From Thermaerobacillus caldiproteolyticus (GTDB taxonomy: Bacteria > Bacillota > Bacilli > Bacillales > Anoxybacillaceae), in NCBI RefSeq assembly GCF_013761245.1, contig NZ_JACDUT010000006.1:62001-126000 (forward strand): DNA of 64,000 nucleotides. The letters run 5' to 3'. Made by a program: the position numbers and the translations under genes. How positions within the stretch are numbered: position 1 is the first letter of the stretch; each line of letters begins with the position of its first letter. Shown in pieces: positions 37,035-45,213 of this stretch. Below the pieces are notes generated by a model. That model searched no databases, was not told where the DNA came from, and saw only the letters and a list, made by a program, of their open reading frames with translations.

Positions 37035-37187
37035 TTAGCACCATGTAGCACCAACGATAATTAACAAGATGAACAAGACGACAATTAGCACGAAGCTACG
37101 GCCATGACCGTAGCCGCCGTACCCGTAGCCGCCATAGCCGCCCCAGCCGCCATAGCCGCCCCAGCCGTATCCATATCCGAATGGCAT
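37035..37187 (-). CDS. YjcZ-family sporulation protein, long Gly/Tyr-rich form
   Basis: 50 aa; ATG 37187 after AAGGAGGTG. About 29 residues of [11 protein letters not shown]-type repeats, then the family helix [20 protein letters not shown]. YjcZ-like proteins are made in sporulation; their role is unknown. Second gene of a pair. Confidence 0.85.
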   Translation of the reverse strand: MPFGYGYGWGGYGGWGGYGGYGYGGYGHGRSFVLIVVLFILLIIVGATWC

Positions 37188-37225
37188 ACATCCACCTCCT
37201 TATATGACATCGTTATCGTTGTTCA

Positions 37226-37324
37226 TTAGTATCCCCAACCACCAATACATGCACATCCAACAATAATTAACAAGATGAACAAGACGACAATTAACGCAAA
37301 GCCGCCACCGTAAGCTGCACCCAT
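37226..37324 (-). CDS. YjcZ-family sporulation protein, short form
   Basis: 32 aa; ATG 37324 after GGAGGTGCTC. MGAAYGGG followed by [21 protein letters not shown]. One membrane helix. Probably co-transcribed with the long-form gene 38 nt downstream. The same arrangement recurs at 41.1-41.3 kb. Confidence 0.85.
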   Translation of the reverse strand: MGAAYGGGFALIVVLFILLIIVGCACIGGWGY

Positions 37325-37458
37325 CTTTGAGCACCTCCTTCACTTTTGTACTAGTAGACTATTCATCTAGGCTAAAAATGGTTAGACGTTTTCATAAAAA
37401 TGGGTATTTGTTGAGTCAAAAAAAAACGGATCTTCACACGGAAGTGTTGAGTAATAAA

Positions 37459-37545
37459 AAAGTTGTTTAAATTATAAAAATGTCATTTAAAAAATAAAAA
37501 AGTCGTTTAGTTTTTTATTCAACAAACGGGCCGTATTGTTGAATA
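37459..37545 (+). repeat. Left copy of an inverted hairpin repeat
   Basis: In order: AAAGTTGTTTAA, AAAAAAGTCGTTTA, and the hairpin TATTCAACAA/TTGTTGAATA (37516-37525, 37536-37545) with loop ACGGGCCGTA. The same three blocks occur in reverse orientation at 39810-39920. Confidence 0.55.
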
Positions 37546-37651
37546 GCGTACCAGTTATTTTTAAAGGAAAATACTTATAATTAACGGGATGTTGCACAAT
37601 AAGCCCAATATACTTCTTTTGATGTTTTTTGTGTCTGATATTCTAATTTTA

Positions 37652-37683
37652 AGAAGCATCTCTGTGAAATCAGAGATGCTTCT
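37652..37683. terminator. Orphan 13-bp hairpin
   Basis: AGAAGCATCTCTG (37652-37664) with CAGAGATGCTTCT (37671-37683), loop TGAAAT. No gene ends here; possibly a relic terminator or a small RNA end. Confidence 0.45.
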
Positions 37684-37838
37684 ATAATTATATGAGAATC
37701 AATGGTAAGGTTTTCCCGACTTCAAGTTTTCGGTCAAATTTAACAACAAATTTTTATCAACATTTAATAAATTTTTATTGTAAAACGATAAATGATGTAT
37801 TAAAATTTATTCGAAAATAAATTAGTGAGGTGCTTTTT

Positions 37839-38321
37839 ATGAAACAAAGATCAACATTGTTTTTAAAAATAGCTGTTTTTATTATCGGAACTCCAGTTCT
37901 TGCTTTATGTATATTTGGGTTGCCTATGTTAGCTAAAGAAGCAGCAGAAAGTAATTCGGAGTTCGCTTATGTACTATATGGCTTTTTAATCGTTATGTAT
38001 GTATCGGCGATACCATTTTTCTTCGCTCTGTATCAGGCTTTTAAACTTTTAAGTTATATTGACAAGAACAAAGCGTTCTCGGAATTATCTGTAAAGGCTT
38101 TAAAGAATATAAAATACTGTGCAATCACAATCAGTATCTTGTATGTGCCAGGTTTGCCATTCTTCTATATCGCTGCGAAGTTAGAAGACGCCCCAGGTAT
38201 CATGCTAATCGGATTGGGCATTATTTTTGCTTCAACGATTATTGCAGTCTTTGCTGCTGTTCTTCAAAGGCTTTTACAAGAAGCCATCGATATAAAATCA
38301 GAAAATGATTTAACGATCTGA
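37839..38321 (+). CDS. yoaS: DUF2975 membrane protein
   Basis: 160 aa, ATG 37839 with GTGAGGTG upstream. Four hydrophobic segments and the DUF2975 features FFALYQAFKLLSYIDKNKAFSELSVKALKNIKY. DUF2975 proteins are regularly paired with a small Xre-type regulator, as here. The function is unknown. In B. subtilis the order yoaS-yozG-yoaT is the same. Confidence 0.85.
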   Translation: MKQRSTLFLKIAVFIIGTPVLALCIFGLPMLAKEAAESNSEFAYVLYGFLIVMYVSAIPFFFALYQAFKLLSYIDKNKAFSELSVKALKNIKYCAITISILYVPGLPFFYIAAKLEDAPGIMLIGLGIIFASTIIAVFAAVLQRLLQEAIDIKSENDLTI

Positions 38322-38331
38322 GGTGAATAAC

Positions 38332-38553
38332 ATGGCAATTATAATTAATATTGATGTAATGCTGGCTAAAAGGAAAATGAGCGTTACAGAACTTTCGGAG
38401 AGGGTTGGAATCACGATGGCTAATCTTTCTATATTGAAAAATGGAAAGGCAAAAGCGATTCGATTATCAACTTTAGATGCGATTTGTAAGGCTTTAGAAT
38501 GTCAGCCTAGAGATATTTTAGAATACAAAAGTGACGAAGACACTCAAGGATAA
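38332..38553 (+). CDS. yozG: Small Xre-family HTH regulator
   Basis: 73 aa from ATG 38332; AGGTGA 5 nt upstream, and the earlier GTG 38323 is in the same site. Helix-turn-helix with MSVTELSERVGITMANLSILKNGKAKAIRLSTLDAICKALEC in outline, the YozG type always found next to DUF2975. Ten nt after yoaS, so one operon. Confidence 0.9.
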   Translation: MAIIINIDVMLAKRKMSVTELSERVGITMANLSILKNGKAKAIRLSTLDAICKALECQPRDILEYKSDEDTQG

Positions 38554-38618
38554 TAAAGTGGGGATATTTTACAGGATGTTATTGTTGACATTTTTTATAA
38601 GTAATAATCCTTTCAAAA

Positions 38619-38678
38619 ATGGTGGTAGTAGGAGGGTTAACATTTAATTTTTACGTTGGCAATCTCCTATTCCACCAT
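38619..38678. repeat. Imperfect inverted repeat with a 29-nt loop
   Basis: 38619-38634 (ATGGTGGTAGTAGGAG) pairs with 38664-38678 (CTCCTATTCCACCAT) with one bulge. Upstream of the ABC stub; role unknown. Confidence 0.4.
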
Positions 38679-38754
38679 GATATTCTGAGTTTCTATCATT
38701 GCTGTAATAATATCCATTATCAAATGAATCAAATTTATAAAAGGGGAGTTACTC

Positions 38755-38829
38755 ATGAGTTTAACCATTCATAATGTTTCTAAAGATTTTGGAAATAAAA
38801 AGGAATTAGATGATATAAATCTTCTTTAA
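38755..38829 (+). pseudogene. 5' stub of an ABC transporter ATPase gene
   Basis: ATG 38755 with AAAAGGGGAG upstream encodes MSLTIHNVSKDFGNKKELDDINLL and then TAA at 38827. This is the usual N-terminus of an ABC ATPase, which should run on to a Walker A motif; none follows, so the gene was cut after 24 codons. Confidence 0.65.
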
Positions 38830-38953
38830 ATAGCCTTTTAAAATAAAAGAAATTATTCGGCGGTGAACCTATGTACATAACCCTAAATCTATTTAGCTAC
38901 TATACTAAGCAGGACTTACATATATTCAGAAAAAACCTTTGGAGGCACAAATC

Positions 38954-39748
38954 GTGAGAGCCCTAAAACAACTCGTTCGTTTTGGTTGGGAGCAGGCCCT
39001 ATCATGTTTGTTTCCTGTCGTTATTTTTGCCTCTTTGGCTTTTACAAAAATCATGCCACTTCCCTTCCTACCACGGTATGACTGGCTGCTCATCATCTGC
39101 CTTCTGATGCAGTGGTGGATGGTGCGTTCTGGGCTCGAAACACGGGATGAACTAAAGGTTATCACATTGTTCCACCTTATTGGACTTGCTCTTGAACTTT
39201 TCAAGGTACATATGGGCTCCTGGTCTTATCCAGAGGAAGGATATTCCAAAATTTTTGGAGTGCCTTTGTATAGTGGATTCATGTACGCAAGTGTAGCGAG
39301 TTATCTTTGCCAGGCGTGGAGGAGGCTTAAGGTTGAACTGGTTAATTGGCCACCGTTTTTGGTAGTTGTACCTCTTGCAGCTGCGATTTATTTGAATTTT
39401 TTCACCCACCATTATTGGATTGACGTTCGTTGGTGGTTATCTGGACTTGTAATTATCGTCTTTTGGCAATCATGGGTCACATACGAGGTTGATGGAACTC
39501 GTTACCGTATGCCACTCGCACTTTCTTTTGTGCTTATCGGATTTTTTATATGGATAGCCGAAAATATCGCAACGTTCTTTGGAGCTTGGGAATATCCAAA
39601 CCAAACCGATGCATGGAGTTTCGTTCATCTAGGAAAGGTGAGTTCATGGTTCTTATTAGTGATTGTTAGCTTTCTTATAGTAGCGACGTTAAAGCAGGCT
39701 AAGGGAAAAATTCAACTAGGAGAAACTAGTACTAGTCAATTTTTATAA
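38954..39748 (+). CDS. yoaT: DUF817 membrane protein
   Basis: 264 aa from GTG 38954, preceded by TTTGGAGGC; TTG 38939 is in the site itself. About eight hydrophobic segments and DUF817 marks: FKVHMGSWSYPE, LYSGFMYASVASYLCQAWRR, WIAENIATFFGAWEYP. Conserved polytopic protein of unknown function. It follows yoaS-yozG as in B. subtilis, but with an ABC-gene stub and a 400-bp spacer between. Confidence 0.88.
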   Translation: MRALKQLVRFGWEQALSCLFPVVIFASLAFTKIMPLPFLPRYDWLLIICLLMQWWMVRSGLETRDELKVITLFHLIGLALELFKVHMGSWSYPEEGYSKIFGVPLYSGFMYASVASYLCQAWRRLKVELVNWPPFLVVVPLAAAIYLNFFTHHYWIDVRWWLSGLVIIVFWQSWVTYEVDGTRYRMPLALSFVLIGFFIWIAENIATFFGAWEYPNQTDAWSFVHLGKVSSWFLLVIVSFLIVATLKQAKGKIQLGETSTSQFL

Positions 39749-39809
39749 CTGTTAAATAGATTTCAAAATCTATTGAAATTTCTTTCTGATTCAAACATAG
39801 CCTGTATTA

Positions 39810-39920
39810 GCTTGTTTAACAATCAGGCGCGATTGTTGAATAAGAATCCTTAGATTTAAACGACTTTTTTGTAATAGTTTTGAGTTCGGTAAAGCATTTT
39901 ATATCAAAAATTAAACAACT
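39810..39920 (-). repeat. Right copy of the inverted hairpin repeat
   Basis: Hairpin TTGTTTAACAATC/GATTGTTGAATAA (39810-39822, 39829-39841), then TAAACGACTTTTTT and TTAAACAACTTT. Reverse order and orientation relative to 37459-37545. Confidence 0.55.
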
Positions 39921-39925
39921 TTATT

Positions 39926-39956
39926 TTAACCCCGTCCTAAATCAGAACGGGGTTTT
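39926..39956 (+). terminator. Terminator after yoaT
   Basis: AACCCCGT (39926-39933) with ACGGGGTT (39945-39952), then TTTTG-type tail. Confidence 0.75.
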
Positions 39957-40020
39957 GTGTGTTTGAGGTTATAAAATTAAATAACTTTATTGTAATCTTA
40001 CAGGAAGATCCGTTTTTACT

Positions 40021-40956
40021 CTATCCTTCAAAAGAGCTGCGCCGAATAAGTTTATGATGGAAGTCTTGCATCCGTTTGGTTTTTGCCAATGAAAAAATAA
40101 CGAGCGCTCCCCAAATGCAACTAAACGCATAAACATGAGTCTTTGTAAATGACTCATGAAAAAGAAAGACGCCAAATAGCAAACTTAAAGTCGGAGCAAT
40201 ATATTGCAGAAAACCAACCATCGTCAGCGAAATGCGTTTGGCCCCTTTGGCAAAGTACAGTAACGGCAATGCAGTAGCTGGTCCTGCACCGATCAGCCAT
40301 ATTGCTTGCCACATCGAAATCGACAGAAACGTATTGTCATGACCATAGAGAAAAATCAGATAAACAAGTGAAAGCGGTGTGACAATCATCGTTTCAAAGG
40401 TAAGACCGATCGCTGAATCAAATGTCGCTAATTTTTTGGCCAATCCATAAAATCCAAAGGACAGCGCAAGTGACAATGCAATCCAAGGAAACTTTCCATA
40501 TTGAAACGTAATGATGCATACGCCAACAAAAGCTAACCCAAACGAAATCCATTGCCAAATATTGAGCCGTTCTTTCAATACAACCATTCCTAATACAACA
40601 CTGACAAGCGGATTAATGTAATAACCCAAACTCGTCTCTACGATATGTTCATGATTGACCGCCCATATGTAAATAAACCAGTTTACGCTAATGCAACATG
40701 CAGAAGTAATGACCCCTATGGCCAATTTTGGCTGCTTCATCATTTCCAGAAACTGCTCACGGCATCGTTTCATTTGCTGAGTGACGAGTAATAGCCCCAT
40801 CATAAAAACAAATGACCAAACGATGCGATGTGCTAAAATTTCCGCAGCAGAGCGCTCATCTAATAACTTCCAATAAAGCGGTAAAACTCCCCACATGACA
40901 TAGGCGATCGCTGTATAAAAAATCCCTATCTTTTCGTTATATCCCGACTGCTTCAT
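40021..40956 (-). CDS. rarD: RarD-type EamA transporter
   Basis: 311 aa from ATG 40956, 9 nt after AAAGGAG; ATG 40965 abuts the ribosome site. Ten hydrophobic segments in two EamA repeats. RarD markers are present: VMWGVLPLYWKLL, LAHRIVWSF, NWFIYIWAVNHEHIVETSLGYYINPLVSV. Drug/metabolite transporter of the cytoplasmic membrane with unknown substrate. Monocistronic. Confidence 0.9.
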   Translation of the reverse strand: MKQSGYNEKIGIFYTAIAYVMWGVLPLYWKLLDERSAAEILAHRIVWSFVFMMGLLLVTQQMKRCREQFLEMMKQPKLAIGVITSACCISVNWFIYIWAVNHEHIVETSLGYYINPLVSVVLGMVVLKERLNIWQWISFGLAFVGVCIITFQYGKFPWIALSLALSFGFYGLAKKLATFDSAIGLTFETMIVTPLSLVYLIFLYGHDNTFLSISMWQAIWLIGAGPATALPLLYFAKGAKRISLTMVGFLQYIAPTLSLLFGVFLFHESFTKTHVYAFSCIWGALVIFSLAKTKRMQDFHHKLIRRSSFEG

Positions 40957-41049
40957 CGTCTTCATCTCCTTTGATTTTAAGTGAAAGCGGGATGTTCCTC
41001 TAATTTATAACAAAGTCCATTATAAAACGTTTTTGATTTTCTTTCCAAG

Positions 41050-41077
41050 AAAAAACGCCTGTTGTGAAAAACAGGCG
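41050..41077 (-). terminator. Terminator of the second YjcZ pair
   Basis: CGCCTGTT (41056-41063) with AACAGGCG (41070-41077), then TTTTTT on the minus strand. Confidence 0.8.
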
Positions 41078-41079
41078 CG

Positions 41080-41205
41080 TTATTTAATCACTGCTAATAC
41101 AATAATCAACAGGATAAATAAAACAACGATGAGCGCGAACGTATAACCGTGACCATATCCGTAACCGCATCCATCATAGTATGGTCCATAACCGTAGTAC
41201 CACAT
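41080..41205 (-). CDS. YjcZ-family sporulation protein, long form (second pair)
   Basis: 41 aa; ATG 41205 after GGGGGAGTAAGTG. MWYYGYGPYYDGCGYGYGHG then the family helix [18 protein letters not shown]. Follows the short-form gene by 22 nt. Confidence 0.85.
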   Translation of the reverse strand: MWYYGYGPYYDGCGYGYGHGYTFALIVVLFILLIIVLAVIK

Positions 41206-41227
41206 CACTTACTCCCCCGTTTCTTCA

Positions 41228-41320
41228 CTAATAACGACCGATACAAGCACATCCTACGATAATTAATAAGATGAATAACACAACTACTAATGTATAACCA
41301 CTGCTATAAACGCCGCTCAT
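41228..41320 (-). CDS. YjcZ-family sporulation protein, short form (second pair)
   Basis: 30 aa; ATG 41320 after AGGAGGTGCTCGCC. MSGVYSSG then [20 protein letters not shown], ending IGRY. Nearly the same as the short form at 37226-37324. Confidence 0.85.
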   Translation of the reverse strand: MSGVYSSGYTLVVVLFILLIIVGCACIGRY

Positions 41321-41910
41321 GGCGAGCACCTCCTTTAGCTGTTCAGGGGTAGTATATGTATTCGCCTAGTCAGGTGGCAGGGCGAATGCCCAGTGGACAA
41401 TCAAGAAAAGCGCAAGGCACGAACCACTCTCAAATCCAAATGTTCCTCCTGAGGGAACTGGTTTGTCACAAGAAGGGGAGACAGTATTTTAGCATAATTC
41501 CGAAAGAGCCCTTCCACTTCAAGAACATGACGAAGTTTTGTTTGAATAGGAAGATAACCTTCAGTCCACAAAATAGAATATATGTTCTATCGTGATGTTA
41601 GAACTCTTTCGGAACGGGGGAAGCCTAAAGTGATTCCTTTTATGTTGCTTATCATTCGGCTAAAACATACAAGCCGCAAATCTCCCCTCTTCAAATATGT
41701 TAAGTGACGGATAGTTCATTTTAATCATAAGGAAGAAAAACGCAAACGGCCAATGGCGCTGTCCTGTCTTTCGCGACAGCACATGTTCTCTCTTCCGAAA
41801 AGCTTTGCTAGTTTGACTCTTCAGCTCTTGAGCACCATGTTTCAAGTCATGTGATTCAAGAAACAAACTGGTTGATCATTGGAGCTAGATAGTTCACCTT
41901 TAAATATATC
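41321..41910. other. 590-bp spacer, probably decayed sequence
   Basis: Between the YjcZ pair and ykuV. Open frames of 68-79 codons exist on both strands, but without good ribosome sites or recognisable motifs. Nothing supportable. Confidence 0.4.
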
Positions 41911-41949
41911 AATAAAAAACCTAAACGAGGCGTAACCACCCCATTTAGG
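41911..41949 (-). terminator. Terminator of ykuU-ykuV
   Basis: CCTAAA...TTTAGG stem (41920-41925 with 41944-41949, extended by G/C pairs), then TTTTTTATT on the minus strand. Confidence 0.75.
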
Positions 41950-41961
41950 CTACTTTATCTT

Positions 41962-42402
41962 TTACTCTTTTCCTAACACGCGGTTAATGCGTTTCCGTAG
42001 CATCGCCATACCGCTTCCTCCTGCTTGGAAATGACGGAGCTTCCCTTCCGCATCAAATACGTAATAAGCAGGAACATATTTATTTTCAAAAGTGTCTGTT
42101 AGCTTATGATCATTATCGACAAAAATAGGTTGGATAATATCGTGAGCCAACGCCATTTGACGGATGACATTAATATCTAAATCGTCTTCAGAACGCGGCA
42201 TATGAACAGCCACAACATTTAATTCATCATTATATTCATCGCGAAGCTCATTCACCTCTGGCATCGCTTCTTTACATAAATAGCAGCTGACAGACCAAAA
42301 GTGAATCAACGTTGGTTTGCCTAGCAAGTCTTCTTTTCTGACCTCACCGTTAATCCATTCGGTAGCACCGACTAATTCTGGCATTTCATCGCGCAACTTC
42401 AT
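41962..42402 (-). CDS. ykuV: Cytosolic thioredoxin-like thiol-disulfide oxidoreductase
   Basis: 146 aa, ATG 42402 after AAGGAAGGG. Redoxin/TlpA-like fold with active site CYLC (residues about 40-43, WSVSCYLCKEAMPEV) and the cis-proline region YVPAYYVF. No signal peptide, unlike StoA/ResA, matching B. subtilis YkuV. It lies 33 nt after the peroxiredoxin gene ykuU and probably reduces it or other thiols. Confidence 0.88.
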   Translation of the reverse strand: MKLRDEMPELVGATEWINGEVRKEDLLGKPTLIHFWSVSCYLCKEAMPEVNELRDEYNDELNVVAVHMPRSEDDLDINVIRQMALAHDIIQPIFVDNDHKLTDTFENKYVPAYYVFDAEGKLRHFQAGGSGMAMLRKRINRVLGKE

Positions 42403-42434
42403 CAATTTATCCCTTCCTTCTGTACATTGTTATC

Positions 42435-42977
42435 TTAAAGCGTTTTTTGTCCCGGTTTCCAGTTCGCAGGGCAAAGCCCCCCTGTTTGTAATGCTTGAAG
42501 GACACGCAATGTTTCATCCACATCGCGGCCGATATTATTGTGGTTTACGACAGAATACATTAATTCTCCCTCTGGATTAATGATAAACAACCCGCGAAGC
42601 GCGATTCCCTCTTCTTCAATTAATACGCCGTAATCTTTGGAAACTTTCATATTTTTATCAGAAGCAAGCGGAAAGTTCAATGAACCTAAACCATTTTGTG
42701 TGCGGTCTGTATTGATCCATGCAAGATGGGTATGCACAGAGTCAGTAGAAACGCCGATAATTTCTGCATCTAAATCAGCAAATTCCTCATATCGATCACT
42801 TAATGCAGTAATTTCTGTTGGGCAAACGAATGTAAAATCATTCGGATAGAAAAATAATACTGTCCATTTTCCGTTTTTCATATTTTCTTCAAGAGAGACT
42901 GTTTGAAATTCTTTATTTGGCATCACTGCTTCCATCATAAAACGCGGTGCTTGTTTTCCTACCATGCGCTGTGCCAC
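42435..42977 (-). CDS. ykuU: 2-Cys peroxiredoxin
   Basis: 180 aa from GTG 42977 (GGAGGTAAGAGAA upstream), equal in length to B. subtilis YkuU. Peroxidatic cysteine in FTFVCPTEI and resolving cysteine in TGGLCPANW near the C-terminus; the residues before the end (GQKTL) are family-like. It reduces hydrogen peroxide and organic peroxides. First gene of ykuU-ykuV, with an AT-rich operator-like region upstream. Confidence 0.92.
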   Translation of the reverse strand: MAQRMVGKQAPRFMMEAVMPNKEFQTVSLEENMKNGKWTVLFFYPNDFTFVCPTEITALSDRYEEFADLDAEIIGVSTDSVHTHLAWINTDRTQNGLGSLNFPLASDKNMKVSKDYGVLIEEEGIALRGLFIINPEGELMYSVVNHNNIGRDVDETLRVLQALQTGGLCPANWKPGQKTL

Positions 42978-42999
42978 TTCTCTTACCTCCACTAATTTA

Positions 43000-43054
43000 A
43001 AATGATTATTATTTAATACATGTTATATTATATAAAATATTAATTTATAGTCAA
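43000..43054 (-). promoter_or_regulatory. ykuU promoter and possible PerR/Fur-like site
   Basis: Minus strand TTGACT (43054-43049), 16-nt spacer, TATAAT (43032-43027). A PerR/Fur-like AT palindrome (AAATGATTATTATTT type) lies at about 43000-43016. The regulator assignment is tentative. Confidence 0.45.
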
Positions 43055-43090
43055 TACTTTTTTATAATTAATTTAAAAAAGTATCTTTTA

Positions 43091-43120
43091 TAAAAAAATA
43101 ACAGAACACTGTCTGTTATT
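43091..43120 (-). terminator. Terminator of corA
   Basis: AATAACAGA (43097-43105) with TCTGTTATT (43112-43120), then TTTTTTTA on the minus strand. Confidence 0.85.
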
Positions 43121-44072
43121 TCTCCTTCGTTTCATCTTCCCCCCACCATCCTTTTTTCTTGAAATAAAAAGCGATAAGGACACCGAGGCTTGCCATAACA
43201 ATTAGCGCATAAGCATATCCATACTTCCATGTCAACTCCGGCATGATTTCAAAGTTCATTCCGTACACTCCAGCAACAAAGGTCATTGGCATGAAAATAA
43301 CACTGACTAGCGTCAATGTTTTCATAATAACGTTCATATGATCGGATTTCAGCGATAACTGTAAGTTAAAAATATTTGATAGCGTTTCTTTAAATGCATC
43401 AAGGGCAGCTGTAATTCTTGAAAATCGGCTAATGACGTCTTGAATGTACGGGTTCGTTTCGTCATTGACATATGGAAATTTCGTATGATGGATCGTTTTC
43501 ATCATTTCCTCTTGTGCTTCAGCAATTTGACGAAGCTCATGAATCTTCACTTTCCATCGATACACACTACGTCCAATCTCGTTGGCAAATGGCGTTTTAA
43601 ACACTTGCTTTTCTAGCGATTGAATCTTGTCAGCGATGTCATCAATGACTCGTAAAAAATGAATAGTGGCTACATCAAAGCATTGATATAAGACATAACC
43701 CGGATGTGACAAGTATTGGGGGTGATGAATCAATTTTTCTTTTACGGTTCTCATAAACGATTCATCTTCGTTTGTATAACTAATAATATATTGTTCTGTA
43801 GCGACAAGCTGTAATTGTGTCATTTGTAAATCATGCCGTGCGATAAAAAGTGAAACAAATAAACACTGCTCGTATTCATCAACCCTCGGAATATCTGTAC
43901 CGGACAATAATGCCTTCTTGGCCAACGGATGAATCGGAAGCTGGGTTAATAATCTCTCTAGATCTGATTTTGTTTTCTCCGTAAAATGCAGCCAACATAC
44001 CCCTTTTAGATTGGGAAGCAATGACGTTTCCGTTTCAATCACTGTCTGTTTCATTTCATCGTAGTATAACAT
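43116..44072 (-). CDS. corA: CorA-family magnesium/divalent cation channel
   Basis: 318 aa from ATG 44072, with AAAGAAAGG upstream; a frame 36 nt longer has none. Large soluble N-terminal domain, long helical stalk, then two membrane helices with the YGMNFE signature (GMN) at the pore mouth between them. Homopentameric channel for Mg2+ and possibly other divalent ions. No M-box-like leader is seen. Confidence 0.92.
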   Translation of the reverse strand: MLYYDEMKQTVIETETSLLPNLKGVCWLHFTEKTKSDLERLLTQLPIHPLAKKALLSGTDIPRVDEYEQCLFVSLFIARHDLQMTQLQLVATEQYIISYTNEDESFMRTVKEKLIHHPQYLSHPGYVLYQCFDVATIHFLRVIDDIADKIQSLEKQVFKTPFANEIGRSVYRWKVKIHELRQIAEAQEEMMKTIHHTKFPYVNDETNPYIQDVISRFSRITAALDAFKETLSNIFNLQLSLKSDHMNVIMKTLTLVSVIFMPMTFVAGVYGMNFEIMPELTWKYGYAYALIVMASLGVLIAFYFKKKGWWGEDETKEK

Positions 44073-44113
44073 CGTCCATTTCCTTTCTTTTTTATGTATA
44101 GTTTTCACATTTT

Positions 44114-44152
44114 TTTATAAAAAAACCTTAATCGCGAAGACGCGATTAAGGT
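44114..44152 (-). terminator. Terminator of the CDF gene
   Basis: A perfect 12-bp stem (44125-44136 with 44141-44152), tetraloop, then TTTTTTT on the minus strand; the CDF stop lies in the stem. Confidence 0.9.
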
Positions 44153-45024
44153 ATCGTATCCGGCTCGATATGGACATGGGTTGTTTCAATGTCATGCTGT
44201 TCCTTCATCATTCGTTCCACTTCATCAGCAATCTCATGGCTTTTAACGACGGTTAAATTCGGATCGACATGGATTGTAACGTCGAGAATGACTTGGTTTC
44301 CTACCATTCTGGCTTTTACATCCGCTACACGTCTTACCCCTTCGATCGTAGAAATTTGTTGTTTATATGTCGTTAATGCTTGTTCATCGAATCCGTCGGT
44401 CAACATATGGGACGTTTCCATAAAAATATCCCATGCCGTTTTACAAATCATAATACCAATGAGAAAAGCAACGAGTGGATCAATCCAAAAGAGATGAAAT
44501 TGTGCACCGACAATCCCGATCGCTGTTCCTATGCTCACAAGCGCGTCTGACAAATGGTCTTTCGCTGCAGCGGCGAGTGCTTGGCTATTGACATGTTGAG
44601 CGAGACGCTTATTAAACCAATATACGCTTAACATCACAGCGGCCGAAAACATTCCCACCCACGCCGCGAGCAATTTCGGCATCTGGCTTCGATCGTGATG
44701 AATGAGTGACGAAGCTCCTTCAGAAACAACATCAATCCCGATTGACATCATCATAAACGCAGCAATGAGCGATGAAATGTTTTCTGCCCGCGAATGACCA
44801 TATGGATGATTATGATCCCTTGGCTTTTGCGCAATTTTAATTCCAATTAAGATAGCAATGGAAGCAATTATATCACTCAAATTGTTCCAGCCGTCCGCTG
44901 TCACCCCATCCGAATGAGCTATATATCCAATAATCAGTTTTACAACAGCTAAAATGATATAGCTCGCAATACTCACCCAAGCTCCTAATTCCGCTTTCAT
45001 CCGTTTTTTCACATACTTCACCAA
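44146..45024 (-). CDS. Cation diffusion facilitator transporter
   Basis: 292 aa. TTG 45024 (TAAGGA 8 nt upstream) is used, though the GTG just after it is possible. Six hydrophobic segments, metal-site motifs DGWNNLSDIIAS and KDHLSDALVSIG (HxxxD), HPYGHSRAEN in the second loop, and a C-terminal cytoplasmic domain ending THVHIEPD. It exports Mn2+, Zn2+ or similar ions in exchange for protons; the metal is not settled by sequence. Confidence 0.9.
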   Translation of the reverse strand: MVKYVKKRMKAELGAWVSIASYIILAVVKLIIGYIAHSDGVTADGWNNLSDIIASIAILIGIKIAQKPRDHNHPYGHSRAENISSLIAAFMMMSIGIDVVSEGASSLIHHDRSQMPKLLAAWVGMFSAAVMLSVYWFNKRLAQHVNSQALAAAAKDHLSDALVSIGTAIGIVGAQFHLFWIDPLVAFLIGIMICKTAWDIFMETSHMLTDGFDEQALTTYKQQISTIEGVRRVADVKARMVGNQVILDVTIHVDPNLTVVKSHEIADEVERMMKEQHDIETTHVHIEPDTIP

Positions 45025-45213
45025 CTTATCGTCCTTATTTGCATATATTAGTTTAGCAACATAACATTGTGTGAGTCTACAGCAACAAAGTTGGGATATG
45101 GAATGACTATAGAATTGGACAAACTTTTTCCTACATAGGTAACTTTATTGAGCAAGGGCAAAAGTTAACGTATATGCATAGATTATGAAAAAGAACGATT
45201 GGAGGACATCACA

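Larger units (their letters stand above)
37325..37838. other. AT-rich spacer carrying repeats and a stable hairpin
   Basis: No gene seen. It contains the left member of an inverted hairpin repeat (37459-37545) and an isolated 13-bp hairpin at 37652-37683. Confidence 0.5.
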
